DNA from: a virus
Virus record (IMG/VR): IMGVR_UViG_3300025127_000235
Location: 1 to 25,808 of that record
Length of the DNA stretch: 25,808 nt
Direction: 5' to 3' (one strand)
In this document: positions 6,526 to 12,958 of the stretch, in pieces
How the letters are laid out: the number at the start of each line of letters is the position of its first letter
Numbering within the stretch: position 1 is the stretch's first letter
Translations under genes and position numbers: made by a program
The notes under the pieces: model-generated
What the model saw: the letters and a program-made list of their open reading frames with translations, nothing else
Told to the model about the DNA's origin: nothing
Databases searched by the model: none

Positions 6526-8799
6526 TTATGCTTCTAATTTAAGTGTTTTTAGAGTCACTGTAATTGCGTTACTACCACTTGTTGCCCTTTTATTCACTAT
6601 CTTTGCATGAACTTGTGCTGCTGGAGTGGAATCATTATTCCATCCAAGAACTGCAGGGGTCATTAAGAATGTTGATGATCCACTTGTAGTTGTACTTATT
6701 TCTGTTAGCACACCAGAACCCGGAGCTGGATCTGTTCCCTCTGATCTACTACTATCAGCAGTTCTAGATGCTGCATCAATATACAATACAACATATGCTG
6801 GAGCACTTATTGTGATACTAAGTAGTGCGAATGATTTTCCTGCTGTTGTAATTGCTGTATTAGCAGTTGCTCCTTGTGCCAATGAACCTGTGGTTACACT
6901 ATTTTGCTGTCTACTTGCTAAACCTATGGTTGCCTGATCAACCCAATCCAATGTACCAGAGCCATCAGTTTTCAAAACTTGGTTGGCATTTCCGTCAGTA
7001 TTTGGAAGAGTTAATGTATAACTTGCCCCTGCACTATGTGGAGGTGATTTAATTTTTACACCATGACTATTTGCTGAACAATTAAGTTGTAATGTTCCAT
7101 CATTACCGCCAGCACCTTTAACCTCCACAACACCAGTTCCATTTGGTGTGAGTTTGATGTTACCATTCGATGTGCTTGTATTAATTTCTCTGGTTTGCAC
7201 ATCAAGATTTCCACCTAACTGAGGTGAAGTATCTGAAACAACGTCAGCAGTAGCAGAAATACCAGTAAGTGCTGAACCATCACCGCTGAATGATGTTGCA
7301 GTTAAGATTCCAGTTACAACTGCTCCTGTATTTGTGGTGGCAAATTTCTCATTGCCATTAAAATATAATTTTACATCTTGATTCTTAGTAGCTTTAAGAT
7401 ATCTGTCACTATTATCTGCTGTTTTGAGTGCGAGTGAATCACTACGAATATGAAAATCACCCGTAGAATTTTTTATATTGCTGTTTGGGGCATCATGCCA
7501 TATCTCAAGATCATCATTATTTCCAAATTTTATTCTAGCAGCATCAGTAAACTCTAAATCATTTTCAGAAGCATCAAATGTTATATTCTGACCAGCAGCA
7601 GCACCTTGGAAAATTACATCAGCATTATTGAATGTAGTAACACCAGCAACACTTAAAGTCTGAGCAGATATATGTTCTGTTGATGCAGCACCAGCAGATC
7701 CAGTGACAGTAACTATTCCTGCAGATATAGCAGACACTGATAGGTTACTTCCGAAGTTTATAGTTCCAGCTGTGCCAACAGTTGAACCACTATCCTTAAC
7801 AACAACACCAGAACCTGATCCGACAATACCAGTTAATCCAGAACCATCACCTACAAAGTTAGATGCAGTGACTATTCCAGATGCATTTATCTGATTGAAT
7901 ACAGAAGTTCCAGTGGTGCTTATACCTGCGATACTACCACTACCACCACTAGCCGTTACAACACCATTACCATCAATAGATAATCCACTACCGATTTTGA
8001 TACCACCAAGTGTTCCTGCAGATGCAGTCGGAAGTGTATAACCACCACCAGCAGTATCAGATCCAACCCATTTACCTGATGCAGCATTATACTTTAAAAA
8101 CTTATTATCTACCTTTGCAGTTGAAGTATCAACATCATCCAAATCAGATATAAGAACAGCACCACCGCCACCTAGTGTTGATAGTTGTCTTTGAATTCTA
8201 TTTAAAAATAATCTATAATGTTCTTGAAAATCTTGAAGATTGACAAAGTTTTTATCTAATGGTGTTAAAGGATCACTGTTATCAACGCTAGGTGGTTCAT
8301 TGTAACTTTCAGTTAATAACTTAACATGTTTTTCATTAATAATATTGACTCTATTTTCAAGGTGTTTTATATTATCAAATACATCTCCCTTCAATAAGTT
8401 CTGTACATCAACAATAATATTTTCCTTTAAATCATTTAACTTTATTGCCCTTTGTCTTTTCTCAATAATAGTAACTTCAGTTGTTAAATTGCTATGTGAT
8501 TTTCTAAGTGCTTTGACTTCATTTGAAAACTCCTCTTTGATTCTATCAATCTTCTTATTGAGTTTTTGTATTACCTCATTATATTGAGTTTGTAAAGAAA
8601 CTACATTTACATTATTATCTACGACTTCTGACAAAGATTCATTGATAGAACTTGAAACATCTTCGAGTTGCTTCTTTAGTTCATCAACTTTACTAAATTG
8701 ATTTCTTATTTTGCTAATGCTTTCATTCACATTCGGAGAGGTATCTTGTATTACATTCCTCTTCTTTGCAAATAAATCACCCGGTTTTTTTAAAGCCAC
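6526..8799 (-). CDS. Long tail-fibre-like structural protein with repeated GDGSGLTGI modules
   Basis: This 757-aa protein begins with a long coiled coil (about residues 25-200, rich in K, E, N and L heptads). A transition region follows (LISDLDDVDTSTAKVDNKFL, then KYNAASGKWVGSD). The rest is a beta-rich Ser/Gly/Thr repeat body with ASNFVGDGSGLTGIVG and ATSFSGDGSALTGISA modules and a segment reading FGNNDDLEIWHDAPNSNI. These are hallmarks of trimeric phage fibre or whisker proteins in cyanophages. The C-terminal 110 residues form a compact domain ending in ITVTLKTLKLEA and could contact the host. It lies between the lipoprotein gene and the subtilase gene. An AATAAATA motif 29 bp before the ATG may be a late promoter. 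Confidence 0.85.
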   Translation of the reverse strand: MALKKPGDLFAKKRNVIQDTSPNVNESISKIRNQFSKVDELKKQLEDVSSSINESLSEVVDNNVNVVSLQTQYNEVIQKLNKKIDRIKEEFSNEVKALRKSHSNLTTEVTIIEKRQRAIKLNDLKENIIVDVQNLLKGDVFDNIKHLENRVNIINEKHVKLLTESYNEPPSVDNSDPLTPLDKNFVNLQDFQEHYRLFLNRIQRQLSTLGGGGAVLISDLDDVDTSTAKVDNKFLKYNAASGKWVGSDTAGGGYTLPTASAGTLGGIKIGSGLSIDGNGVVTASGGSGSIAGISTTGTSVFNQINASGIVTASNFVGDGSGLTGIVGSGSGVVVKDSGSTVGTAGTINFGSNLSVSAISAGIVTVTGSAGAASTEHISAQTLSVAGVTTFNNADVIFQGAAAGQNITFDASENDLEFTDAARIKFGNNDDLEIWHDAPNSNIKNSTGDFHIRSDSLALKTADNSDRYLKATKNQDVKLYFNGNEKFATTNTGAVVTGILTATSFSGDGSALTGISATADVVSDTSPQLGGNLDVQTREINTSTSNGNIKLTPNGTGVVEVKGAGGNDGTLQLNCSANSHGVKIKSPPHSAGASYTLTLPNTDGNANQVLKTDGSGTLDWVDQATIGLASRQQNSVTTGSLAQGATANTAITTAGKSFALLSITISAPAYVVLYIDAASRTADSSRSEGTDPAPGSGVLTEISTTTSGSSTFLMTPAVLGWNNDSTPAAQVHAKIVNKRATSGSNAITVTLKTLKLEA

Positions 8800-8828
8800 T
8801 TCTTTTTCTTACTACAATGATACTGTTA

Positions 8829-8836
8829 TATTTATT
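8829..8836 (-). promoter_or_regulatory. Putative late promoter (AATAAATA) before the tail-fibre-like gene
   Basis: AATAAATA reads leftward 29 bp before the ATG at 8799 and overlaps the stop codon of the lipoprotein gene. It is one base off TATAAATA. AT-rich context makes chance matches likely. Confidence 0.4.
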
Positions 8837-9161
8837 GATCTGACTCAGTGGACATTTCAAATTCAAGAAGTGCCTGATCAATTGAGTCGGATGGTTTTGT
8901 TGCTGTCTGTTCGATTCTACTTTTTCTTAGATTATCAACATAAACTCCATGTAGTGTGCTCCAATGGTATGGATCGTATATATCTACTTCACCTCTTACT
9001 TGCTTTCTTGGTATCTCAACCTTACCCAATTCAAAGTCATGAGGTGGGCAAGTAAATGCACTACCATCTAAAGGTGGACTACAAGCATGAGCAGGTGGAT
9101 CAGTAACTGGTGCTGTACATCCAACTAATATAAAGGGTAATAGTAAAAATCTACGCATCAT
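8832..9161 (-). CDS. Small lipoprotein (about 109 aa)
   Basis: From the paired ATGs at 9161/9158 the product starts MMRRFLLLPFILVGCTAPVT, a short lipoprotein signal peptide with lipobox LVGC (lipidated Cys at residue 15). The rest is soluble and includes VDIYDPYHWSTLHGVYVDNL and a polar tail, with no family I recognise. An upstream in-frame ATG at 9188 would add nine residues and lies inside the preceding gene. The start used here overlaps the stop of the 52-aa gene, typical of this genome. Phage lipoproteins can act in superinfection exclusion or as outer-membrane spanins, but there is no direct evidence for either here. Confidence 0.7.
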   Translation of the reverse strand: MMRRFLLLPFILVGCTAPVTDPPAHACSPPLDGSAFTCPPHDFELGKVEIPRKQVRGEVDIYDPYHWSTLHGVYVDNLRKSRIEQTATKPSDSIDQALLEFEMSTESDQ

Positions 9162-9309
9162 ATCCAATATCTCTCTTGTATAATTCATCCTTTACCTTTT
9201 GAGTAATTGCAGCATGTCTTCTTATCTCACCGCCCATAAACATTTTATCTTTAGTTTGTTCAAGGATAAATTCTAACTGTAGTAGCTCTGGATAGTCTAA
9301 GTTAATCAT
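9151..9309 (-). CDS. Small soluble protein (52 aa)
   Basis: ATG at 9309, stop TAG at 9151. The product runs MINLDYPELLQLEFILEQTK, then a charged helix with GGEIRRHAAITQKVKDELYK, ending IGYDA. It is amphipathic and probably all-helical. The start overlaps the stop of the 38-aa membrane gene by 8 nt and its own end overlaps the lipoprotein start, so it fits between two coupled genes. I do not recognise a domain. Confidence 0.65.
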   Translation of the reverse strand: MINLDYPELLQLEFILEQTKDKMFMGGEIRRHAAITQKVKDELYKRDIGYDA

Positions 9310-9418
9310 TTGGAAAGAAGTGATCGTATCTCATTATGTAGTATATCACAATACTAACAAAAAGCAATAGTATTGCAATCATTATTACAATCGACCAAGT
9401 AACCGTTTGAGTTGCCAT
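9302..9418 (-). CDS. Mini membrane protein (38 aa)
   Basis: ATG at 9418, stop TAA at 9302. The product is a single transmembrane helix (VTWSIVIMIAILLLFVSIVI, about residues 6-25) with a short polar tail (YYIMRYDHFFPND). It heads a chain of overlapping genes (38 aa, 52 aa, lipoprotein) that leads to the fibre-like gene. A weak TTAAAG lies just before the ATG. A membrane helix followed by a small helical protein and a lipoprotein could be a lysis or exclusion set, but this is speculative. Confidence 0.6.
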   Translation of the reverse strand: MATQTVTWSIVIMIAILLLFVSIVIYYIMRYDHFFPND

Positions 9419-9466
9419 AACTTTAATTGATACCAATTTTTCTTTCGATAAACTGGTAATATTTCT

Positions 9467-9495
9467 TTGAATCTATGTGTCATACTTTATATATT
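9467..9495 (+). promoter_or_regulatory. Putative sigma-70-like promoter for the PTOX unit
   Basis: TTGAAT (9467-9472), a 17-bp spacer and TATATT (9490-9495) point rightward in the 158-bp divergent gap. A start near 9502 would leave a leader of about 75 nt before the ATG at 9577. The rest of the gap (9419-9576) holds the CTAAATA motif at 9545 and no further gene that I can see. Confidence 0.4.
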
Positions 9496-9544
9496 AATGT
9501 GTGGAAACCGACATGTCACTGCGTAATTATACCTACGTGCTATA

Positions 9545-9551
9545 CTAAATA
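9545..9551 (+). promoter_or_regulatory. Putative late-type motif (CTAAATA)
   Basis: CTAAATA lies 25 bp before the ATG at 9577, at the spacing seen for other late motifs in this window. Together with the sigma-70-like site upstream it could give the PTOX unit both early and late expression. Confidence 0.4.
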
Positions 9552-9576
9552 CAAATGTACTGGAGTTGAAACTATC

Positions 9577-9738
9577 ATGTCCCACTACACACTCGGTTGG
9601 CACGACCAACAAAACGAACACCACGAAATAAGTGAATATGCGGATGACGCATTTGAAGCAGCAAGAAATGCCAGAGAGGATGTTCCCTATCTACAGGAAC
9701 ATCCTTTTTCTTTGGATTCAATTAAGGAGATCAAATGA
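9577..9738 (+). CDS. Small conserved cyanophage protein (53 aa)
   Basis: The product starts MSHYTLGWHDQQNEHHEISE and is His/Glu/Asp-rich, continuing YADDAFEAARNAREDVPYLQ and ending IKEIK. GGAG sits 10-15 bases before the ATG, so this start is preferred over an upstream one at 9475. I recall similar 50-60 aa proteins in T4-like cyanophages, of unknown function. The stop overlaps the start of the 29-aa membrane peptide gene (ATGA), so these two and PTOX look co-translated. Confidence 0.75.
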   Translation: MSHYTLGWHDQQNEHHEISEYADDAFEAARNAREDVPYLQEHPFSLDSIKEIK

Positions 9739-9824
9739 AAAACTTACCAATCAAATCAACAAGTATTTTATTCGGATTAATCTGCATAGCGGTTTATGCA
9801 TCAATTAACTACGCATGGGTATGA
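9735..9824 (+). CDS. 29-aa membrane mini-peptide in the PTOX unit
   Basis: ATG at 9735 overlaps the previous stop (ATGA). It is preceded by AAGGAGA five bases upstream, one of the best ribosome binding sites in the window. The product MKNLPIKSTSILFGLICIAV plus YASINYAWV has a basic start and a single hydrophobic helix. Its stop TGA overlaps the preferred ATG of PTOX (ATGA). A strong ribosome binding site on a peptide this small suggests either a real membrane peptide next to the oxidase or a leader peptide that couples ribosomes into PTOX translation. Confidence 0.6.
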   Translation: MKNLPIKSTSILFGLICIAVYASINYAWV

Positions 9825-10324
9825 AAAAATTTAACACATGGGTCTTGGATGTAACTATCTACATCCTTGACTTTCTCTACAGAGGTAGAGACTTTCAAAG
9901 ATTCTGGGTTCTAGAAGTTATTGCAAGAGCACCTTACTTTTCATTCATCAGTGTGTTACATTTCCGAGAATCACTAGGATTACGTGGTGAAGAACATATA
10001 TACTTGATGAAGGAACACTTCTATCAGGCACTAAATGAAACAGAACACTTGGAAGAAATGGAGCTTAGAGAAGGTAACAAGTATTGGATTGACCGCTTCT
10101 TTGCCAAACATCTTGTTTTACTTTATTATTGGATTATGGTTGGGTACTATCTTCTTAGTCCTAAGAACGCTTATGACATCAACATGAAGATTGAAAAGCA
10201 TGCCTTTGAGACATACACAAAATATAGTGCATATCATCCCGAAGATACGAAGATAGCTGAGATTGCACAAGATGAATTAAACCACTCTAAAGAGTTGCAG
10301 CAAGCAATGTTAATGATTGCCTAA
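9821..10324 (+). CDS. ptox: Plastoquinol terminal oxidase (PTOX)
   Basis: This 167-aa di-iron oxidase of the AOX/PTOX family transfers electrons from plastoquinol to oxygen at the thylakoid membrane. All six iron ligands can be placed: E32 in LEVIARAPYF, E73 and H76 in NETEHLEEME, E125 in IEKHAFETY, and E152 and H155 in DELNHSKEL. The segment DRFFAKHLVLLYYWIM matches the hydrophobic part of plant and cyanobacterial PTOX. It is short compared with plant PTOX and lacks the insertion before the last ligand pair. In cyanophages PTOX is thought to relieve photosystem II pressure when phage carbon metabolism alters downstream electron use. The ATG at 9821 overlaps the previous stop; an in-frame ATG at 9815 adds two residues. 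Confidence 0.95.
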   Translation: MKKFNTWVLDVTIYILDFLYRGRDFQRFWVLEVIARAPYFSFISVLHFRESLGLRGEEHIYLMKEHFYQALNETEHLEEMELREGNKYWIDRFFAKHLVLLYYWIMVGYYLLSPKNAYDINMKIEKHAFETYTKYSAYHPEDTKIAEIAQDELNHSKELQQAMLMIA

Positions 10325-10342
10325 GCTCTTTTTCTTTTTCTT
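10304..10342 (+). terminator. Weak terminator-like hairpin at the end of PTOX
   Basis: GCAAT (10304-10308) and ATTGC (10316-10320) form a 5-bp stem with a 7-nt loop just before the PTOX stop. A T-rich stretch (TCTTTTTCTTTTTCTT) follows. The stem is short and the T-run starts several bases later, so this is only a candidate. It would act against read-through into the convergent gene. Confidence 0.3.
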
Positions 10343-10500
10343 GTAGATAAAGCAAATATACCAACACCAAAAATTACTGGTAGTAAGATTGTATTGAGTG
10401 TCATTACTAATTCCATATTAGTAAGACCGGTTGCACTCAAGGCTCTTTCAGACCATGTACCTGATAATGTCCATACTTGTGGATTTGATAGAAAGATCAT
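10321..10500 (-). CDS. Small membrane protein with basic C-terminus (59 aa)
   Basis: ATG at 10500, stop TAG at 10321, which overlaps the convergent PTOX stop. The product starts MIFLSNPQVWTLSGTWSERA, has one transmembrane helix (ELVMTLNTILLPVIFGVGIF, about residues 30-49), and ends in the basic run STRKRKRA, so the tail probably faces the cytoplasm. It is last in a chain of four minus-strand genes behind the CTAAATA at 11784. No clear ribosome binding site is visible. I do not recognise the family. Confidence 0.65.
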   Translation of the reverse strand: MIFLSNPQVWTLSGTWSERALSATGLTNMELVMTLNTILLPVIFGVGIFALSTRKRKRA

Positions 10501-10525
10501 TTATAAATTTATTACTACTCTATAT

Positions 10526-10777
10526 CTAGTCAATTCCTTGAGCAAAGTCAAGTGCTTTACGTGCGGATTGTAACATTTTAATCTTTTTGTAGTCTTTTGC
10601 ATACGGAACTGTAATATGAAATCCTAGAAGATCTCCCTCTGGATCATCAGGAATACCAACCGGTTGCACAAAAAAGATACCGGCATGAGCAACACACTTC
10701 CAACCGATATCTACAAATCCTAATTCTCTGAGTGCACACTCAAGTTTTAAAGAGTGACACCCATCAATTAGTTTCAT
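10526..10777 (-). CDS. Small conserved hypothetical protein (83 aa)
   Basis: The ATG at 10777 shares its A with the TAA of the upstream gene (TAATG), so I prefer it over the ATG two codons earlier. The product starts MKLIDGCHSLKLECALRELG and continues through WKCVAHAGIFFVQPVGIPDD to a Lys-rich helical end. Three Cys and a His are present but not in a known metal motif. It looks like a small alpha/beta protein of unknown function. Confidence 0.7.
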   Translation of the reverse strand: MKLIDGCHSLKLECALRELGFVDIGWKCVAHAGIFFVQPVGIPDDPEGDLLGFHITVPYAKDYKKIKMLQSARKALDFAQGID

Positions 10778-11337
10778 TAGCAATCTTTATTTAAGTCCTC
10801 TGCCATCTGACCTCCTATATCTGCACCCTGATTACCACCAAACATTGTTACCCAGCCAGCAGCAACCCAACCAACATAGGGAATATTAGCGAGAGAAGGA
10901 GCAGCACTAGCACCAATACTGGAACCCACGAGTCTTCCTGTTCCTTCTGCACTTCCGATTGCTTTGATACATGCTTCGGATTTTCCGTCTGCGATGGTTG
11001 TTGATGTACTATTTGGTTTTGTGTGAACTGCACCGTCCATCGTGTACTGTTCAACTGTTTTAACTTTGTTGTTAGCCAACCCAAGAAAGCCACCCTTTGT
11101 GTTACTATCCCTTTCCACACGAAGAACCTTTGGATCGTTTGCTTTATATTCTATGTAATATCCGTTATGACTTACATCTGCTTTATATGATGTATATGGG
11201 CCTACTGGTAAATTAATACTAGGTAGTTTGCTCTCACGATTTGATAATGACCCAATCATACCTATGTGAGACAAACCAATGAGTCCACCCAAACTAAGAG
11301 CGAACCACTTTCCCCATTTCACTTCTTTCTTTTCCAT
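10777..11337 (-). CDS. Membrane-associated phage protein with glycine-zipper-like C-terminus (186 aa)
   Basis: An N-terminal hydrophobic helix (WFALSLGGLIGLSHIGMIG, about residues 11-29) acts as a signal anchor or signal peptide. A beta-like middle follows (YTSYKADVSHNGYYIEYKAN). The C-terminal 60 residues are Gly/Ala-rich and hydrophobic (VGSSIGASAAPSLANIPYVG, then WVAAGWVTMFGGNQGADIGG). Repeated small residues in that stretch resemble glycine-zipper membrane segments. It starts in a TAATG overlap with the upstream 138-aa gene. No family recognised; location in or near the host membrane is the main inference. Confidence 0.65.
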   Translation of the reverse strand: MEKKEVKWGKWFALSLGGLIGLSHIGMIGSLSNRESKLPSINLPVGPYTSYKADVSHNGYYIEYKANDPKVLRVERDSNTKGGFLGLANNKVKTVEQYTMDGAVHTKPNSTSTTIADGKSEACIKAIGSAEGTGRLVGSSIGASAAPSLANIPYVGWVAAGWVTMFGGNQGADIGGQMAEDLNKDC

Positions 11338-11753
11338 TATCCTTTCTTAGGTGTACCACTAGGAGTCAAGACCATAGGTGCTTGCTCTATTCTTATTGTC
11401 TGTGCAGGTGCTGTATTTGCTGCCTTCTCAATTAATATTTCCATATCTTTCTTAGATATGTTTGCTCCACCTGATGCTGCATTCTTTTTATTTTTACCAG
11501 CTTCAACACCAAATGTGGCCAAAACTCCTGTGAATACAGAAGCTATGAATGTTGGATCAATCTTATCCTGTTCTGTCATTCCGGGAAATGTAACGTAGTT
11601 CAAAGTTAAAATTCCACCGGCCCAGATCAAGATCCCAAGTCTTACAAAGGTACTTAGGATCGCCATCTGTTCTTCTTTGTCCTCAGATAACTCCTTGAGT
11701 TTACCTATAGGGCCCTTTTTCTTTTCTTCTTCCTTTTTAACTGCTTCTGCCAT
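11337..11753 (-). CDS. Two-helix membrane protein, holin-like topology (138 aa)
   Basis: A very charged N-terminus (MAEAVKKEEEKKKGPIGKLK) is followed by two predicted membrane helices (AILSTFVRLGILIWAGGILT, and FIASVFTGVLATFGVEAGK) separated by a short loop of about 16 residues. A polar tail ends TPSGTPKKG. Two helices with charged ends is a common holin layout, but the length, the long tail and the lack of a linked lysozyme gene leave this open. It is the first gene behind a CTAAATA late-type motif and overlaps the next gene in a TAATG. Confidence 0.65.
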   Translation of the reverse strand: MAEAVKKEEEKKKGPIGKLKELSEDKEEQMAILSTFVRLGILIWAGGILTLNYVTFPGMTEQDKIDPTFIASVFTGVLATFGVEAGKNKKNAASGGANISKKDMEILIEKAANTAPAQTIRIEQAPMVLTPSGTPKKG

Positions 11754-11777
11754 TTTAATGCTTGGGTCATGCAGCCC

Positions 11778-11784
11778 TATTTAG
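11778..11784 (-). promoter_or_regulatory. Putative late promoter (CTAAATA)
   Basis: CTAAATA reads leftward 24 bp before the ATG at 11753, in the 44-bp gap after the preceding unit. It would drive the membrane-protein chain 11753 to 10321. Confidence 0.5.
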
Positions 11785-11797
11785 AAGATTAATTTTT

Positions 11798-12082
11798 CTA
11801 AAAACCTAATGGTAAATTTGGTGCTGTAGGTTCTGCTTGTCCTGTTGGTGCATCAGGTGCTGGTAATCCAACAGATGGCATGTCTAATCCACCAAGTGCT
11901 CCACCAATACCACCGCCACCAAGTGCTCCTCCGATTCCACCGGGTAAGACAGATTCCATAATCTTACTCTTTACATTGTCAATGATTGCATCCTTGCGAA
12001 TGAATACATATCCACCAAGACCAACTACACCAAGTGCCACCGCACCTGAGAAAATAGCGATCCCATTAATAATTTTCTGCAT
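11798..12082 (-). CDS. Single-pass membrane protein with Gly-rich tail (94 aa)
   Basis: The ATG at 12082 is preceded by GGAGGTT four bases upstream, a strong ribosome binding site that decides between it and an ATG at 12094. MQKIINGIAIFSGAVALGVV plus GLGGYVFI forms an N-terminal membrane helix. A short charged helix (RKDAIIDNVKSKIMESV) and a disordered Gly/Pro tail with two GGIGGALGG repeats (residues 48-64) follow. I recall similar proteins in cyanophages, function unknown. It closes the unit headed by the GIY-YIG gene, and overlaps the upstream gene by 17 nt. Confidence 0.75.
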   Translation of the reverse strand: MQKIINGIAIFSGAVALGVVGLGGYVFIRKDAIIDNVKSKIMESVLPGGIGGALGGGGIGGALGGLDMPSVGLPAPDAPTGQAEPTAPNLPLGF

Positions 12083-12293
12083 TGTAACCTCCATATATGT
12101 TCAGAAAATGTTTGATGATACCATCACAGTTAAGATTACCGGAGGCAACCCACCGTTCGGCACATTCATAAATGATATGACTTTGATATTTAGGGAGTCC
12201 TTGATCGTTTCTTTTACTACCAAATTGACCCAAAAGTATTTTAAGTGCCTCCTGTCGGAGTAACATCTGAGAGGGACTATATTTAAAAGTCAT
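12066..12293 (-). CDS. Small hypothetical protein (75 aa)
   Basis: The ATG at 12293 follows GGTGAAGGTAGTGAGT closely, so I chose it over an ATG at 12311 inside the previous gene. The product starts MTFKYSPSQMLLRQEALKIL, continues SKRNDQGLPKYQSHIIYECA, and ends NIYGGYNAENY. It is mostly helical with two Cys. No domain recognised. It starts 8 nt before the end of one neighbour and overlaps the next, so it belongs to the same transcript. Confidence 0.65.
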   Translation of the reverse strand: MTFKYSPSQMLLRQEALKILLGQFGSKRNDQGLPKYQSHIIYECAERWVASGNLNCDGIIKHFLNIYGGYNAENY

Positions 12294-12471
12294 ACTCACT
12301 ACCTTCACCAAAATATGCTAAAGAAATAATTTCATGATCAGGATCGTCATTTTCAATCCATTCTGCAAACTCTTTGTATATTGCATTTTTATCTGCAACA
12401 GGTTTCACTTTTTTTAGTCTTTTAATAGACCATGATCTAGTCTTTACTAGAGTTTGACTCAAAGTTTCCAT
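12283..12471 (-). CDS. Small conserved phage protein (62 aa)
   Basis: The product starts METLSQTLVKTRSWSIKRLK and ends in the acidic DHEIISLAYFGEGSEYDF. Basic first half and acidic second half may give a compact, pH-sensitive fold, but no family is recognised. The start overlaps the end of the GIY-YIG gene by 35 nt in another frame, and an AAAGATT sequence lies just before the ATG. Confidence 0.7.
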   Translation of the reverse strand: METLSQTLVKTRSWSIKRLKKVKPVADKNAIYKEFAEWIENDDPDHEIISLAYFGEGSEYDF

Positions 12472-12898
12472 AATCTTTACGCATATAGCGTCCTAATATA
12501 TTGCTATTATAATACTTTGGTGTCCCGTCGTCAAGAGCCTCTGTTAATACATTGTTTAAAAATAATTGTCTTGTCTCTTCGTAATTTACTTTTCCAAGAG
12601 TTGTATGAAGACTTATGATTTCTCTTCGGAAAGAATCCTTGCCATCTCTTCTAATATCCTGCTTAAGATCCTCAGAGCTTCCGTAGTACTTCTTCCAGTC
12701 TGACTCGCTTGTAACTCTACGCTTTGCTCCTTTGGGTTTTCTCTTCTGCACGAAGTACTTTCTTCCGATGTAGGACTTCTGAGTGGTGATATTGGTGATG
12801 CGATAGACGAACCCATAATAGTCCCCGATATCATCAGAGGTAAAAGGATTGCCTTTGTAAATCCAAGGGTTTTCATAATCAATGTTTTTATCAGTCAT
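12437..12898 (-). CDS. GIY-YIG family protein (T4 SegE-like putative endonuclease)
   Basis: This 153-aa protein has the GIY-YIG core: GFVYRITN (about residues 29-36) corresponds to the GIY strand and KSYIGRKYF (42-50) to the YIG strand with its conserved Arg. ESDWKKYYGSS and FRREIISLH follow, as in T4 SegE-type proteins. Catalysis would be single-strand nicking or double-strand cutting of DNA, with roles ranging from homing to genome maintenance. The gene heads an operon behind a strong sigma-70-like promoter, so it is probably early. The start is unclear because the -10 box lies only 3 bp from the ATG and no ribosome binding site is visible. Confidence 0.8.
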   Translation of the reverse strand: MTDKNIDYENPWIYKGNPFTSDDIGDYYGFVYRITNITTQKSYIGRKYFVQKRKPKGAKRRVTSESDWKKYYGSSEDLKQDIRRDGKDSFRREIISLHTTLGKVNYEETRQLFLNNVLTEALDDGTPKYYNSNILGRYMRKDYGNFESNSSKD

Positions 12899-12901
12899 TT
12901 A

Positions 12902-12930
12902 ATTATAACATCACAATTCTATGTAGTCAA
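12902..12930 (-). promoter_or_regulatory. Strong sigma-70-like promoter for the GIY-YIG unit
   Basis: TTGACT (12930-12925), a 17-bp spacer and TATAAT (12907-12902) read leftward. Eleven of twelve consensus bases match. The -35 begins directly after the T-run of the upstream terminator. The predicted start falls near 12895, inside or just past the annotated ATG at 12898, so the message would be leaderless or the start codon is misplaced. Confidence 0.7.
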
Positions 12931-12958
12931 TAAAAAAGAGGGTTATCCACCCTCTTTT
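12931..12958 (-). terminator. Terminator of the primase-nrdAB unit
   Basis: AAAAGAGGGT (12958-12949) and ACCCTCTTTT (12943-12934) form a perfect 10-bp stem with a 5-nt loop. The T-run extends to 12932. The stop codon of the upstream 52-aa gene (12945-12943) sits in its loop and descending stem. The hairpin can also work on the plus strand, but no plus-strand gene is near. Confidence 0.8.

Noticed and set aside
6626-6937. Plus-strand 103-aa ORF over the tail-fibre-like gene
   Set aside because: Repetitive codon use of the fibre gene creates open antisense frames; no ribosome site or recognisable protein.
6526-8000. Repeats in the fibre-like gene as CRISPR or DNA repeats
   Set aside because: The similarity is at the protein module level (GDGS-LTGI), with diverged DNA and no regular spacers.
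10848-11120. Minus-strand 90-aa ORF inside the 186-aa membrane gene
   Set aside because: Alternative frame of a coupled gene; the Leu/Val run at the end comes from the Gly/Ala-rich codons of the real frame.
12613-12882. Minus-strand 89-aa ORF in a second frame of the GIY-YIG gene
   Set aside because: The product is a Ser/Arg/Glu-rich frame shadow of a recognised gene.
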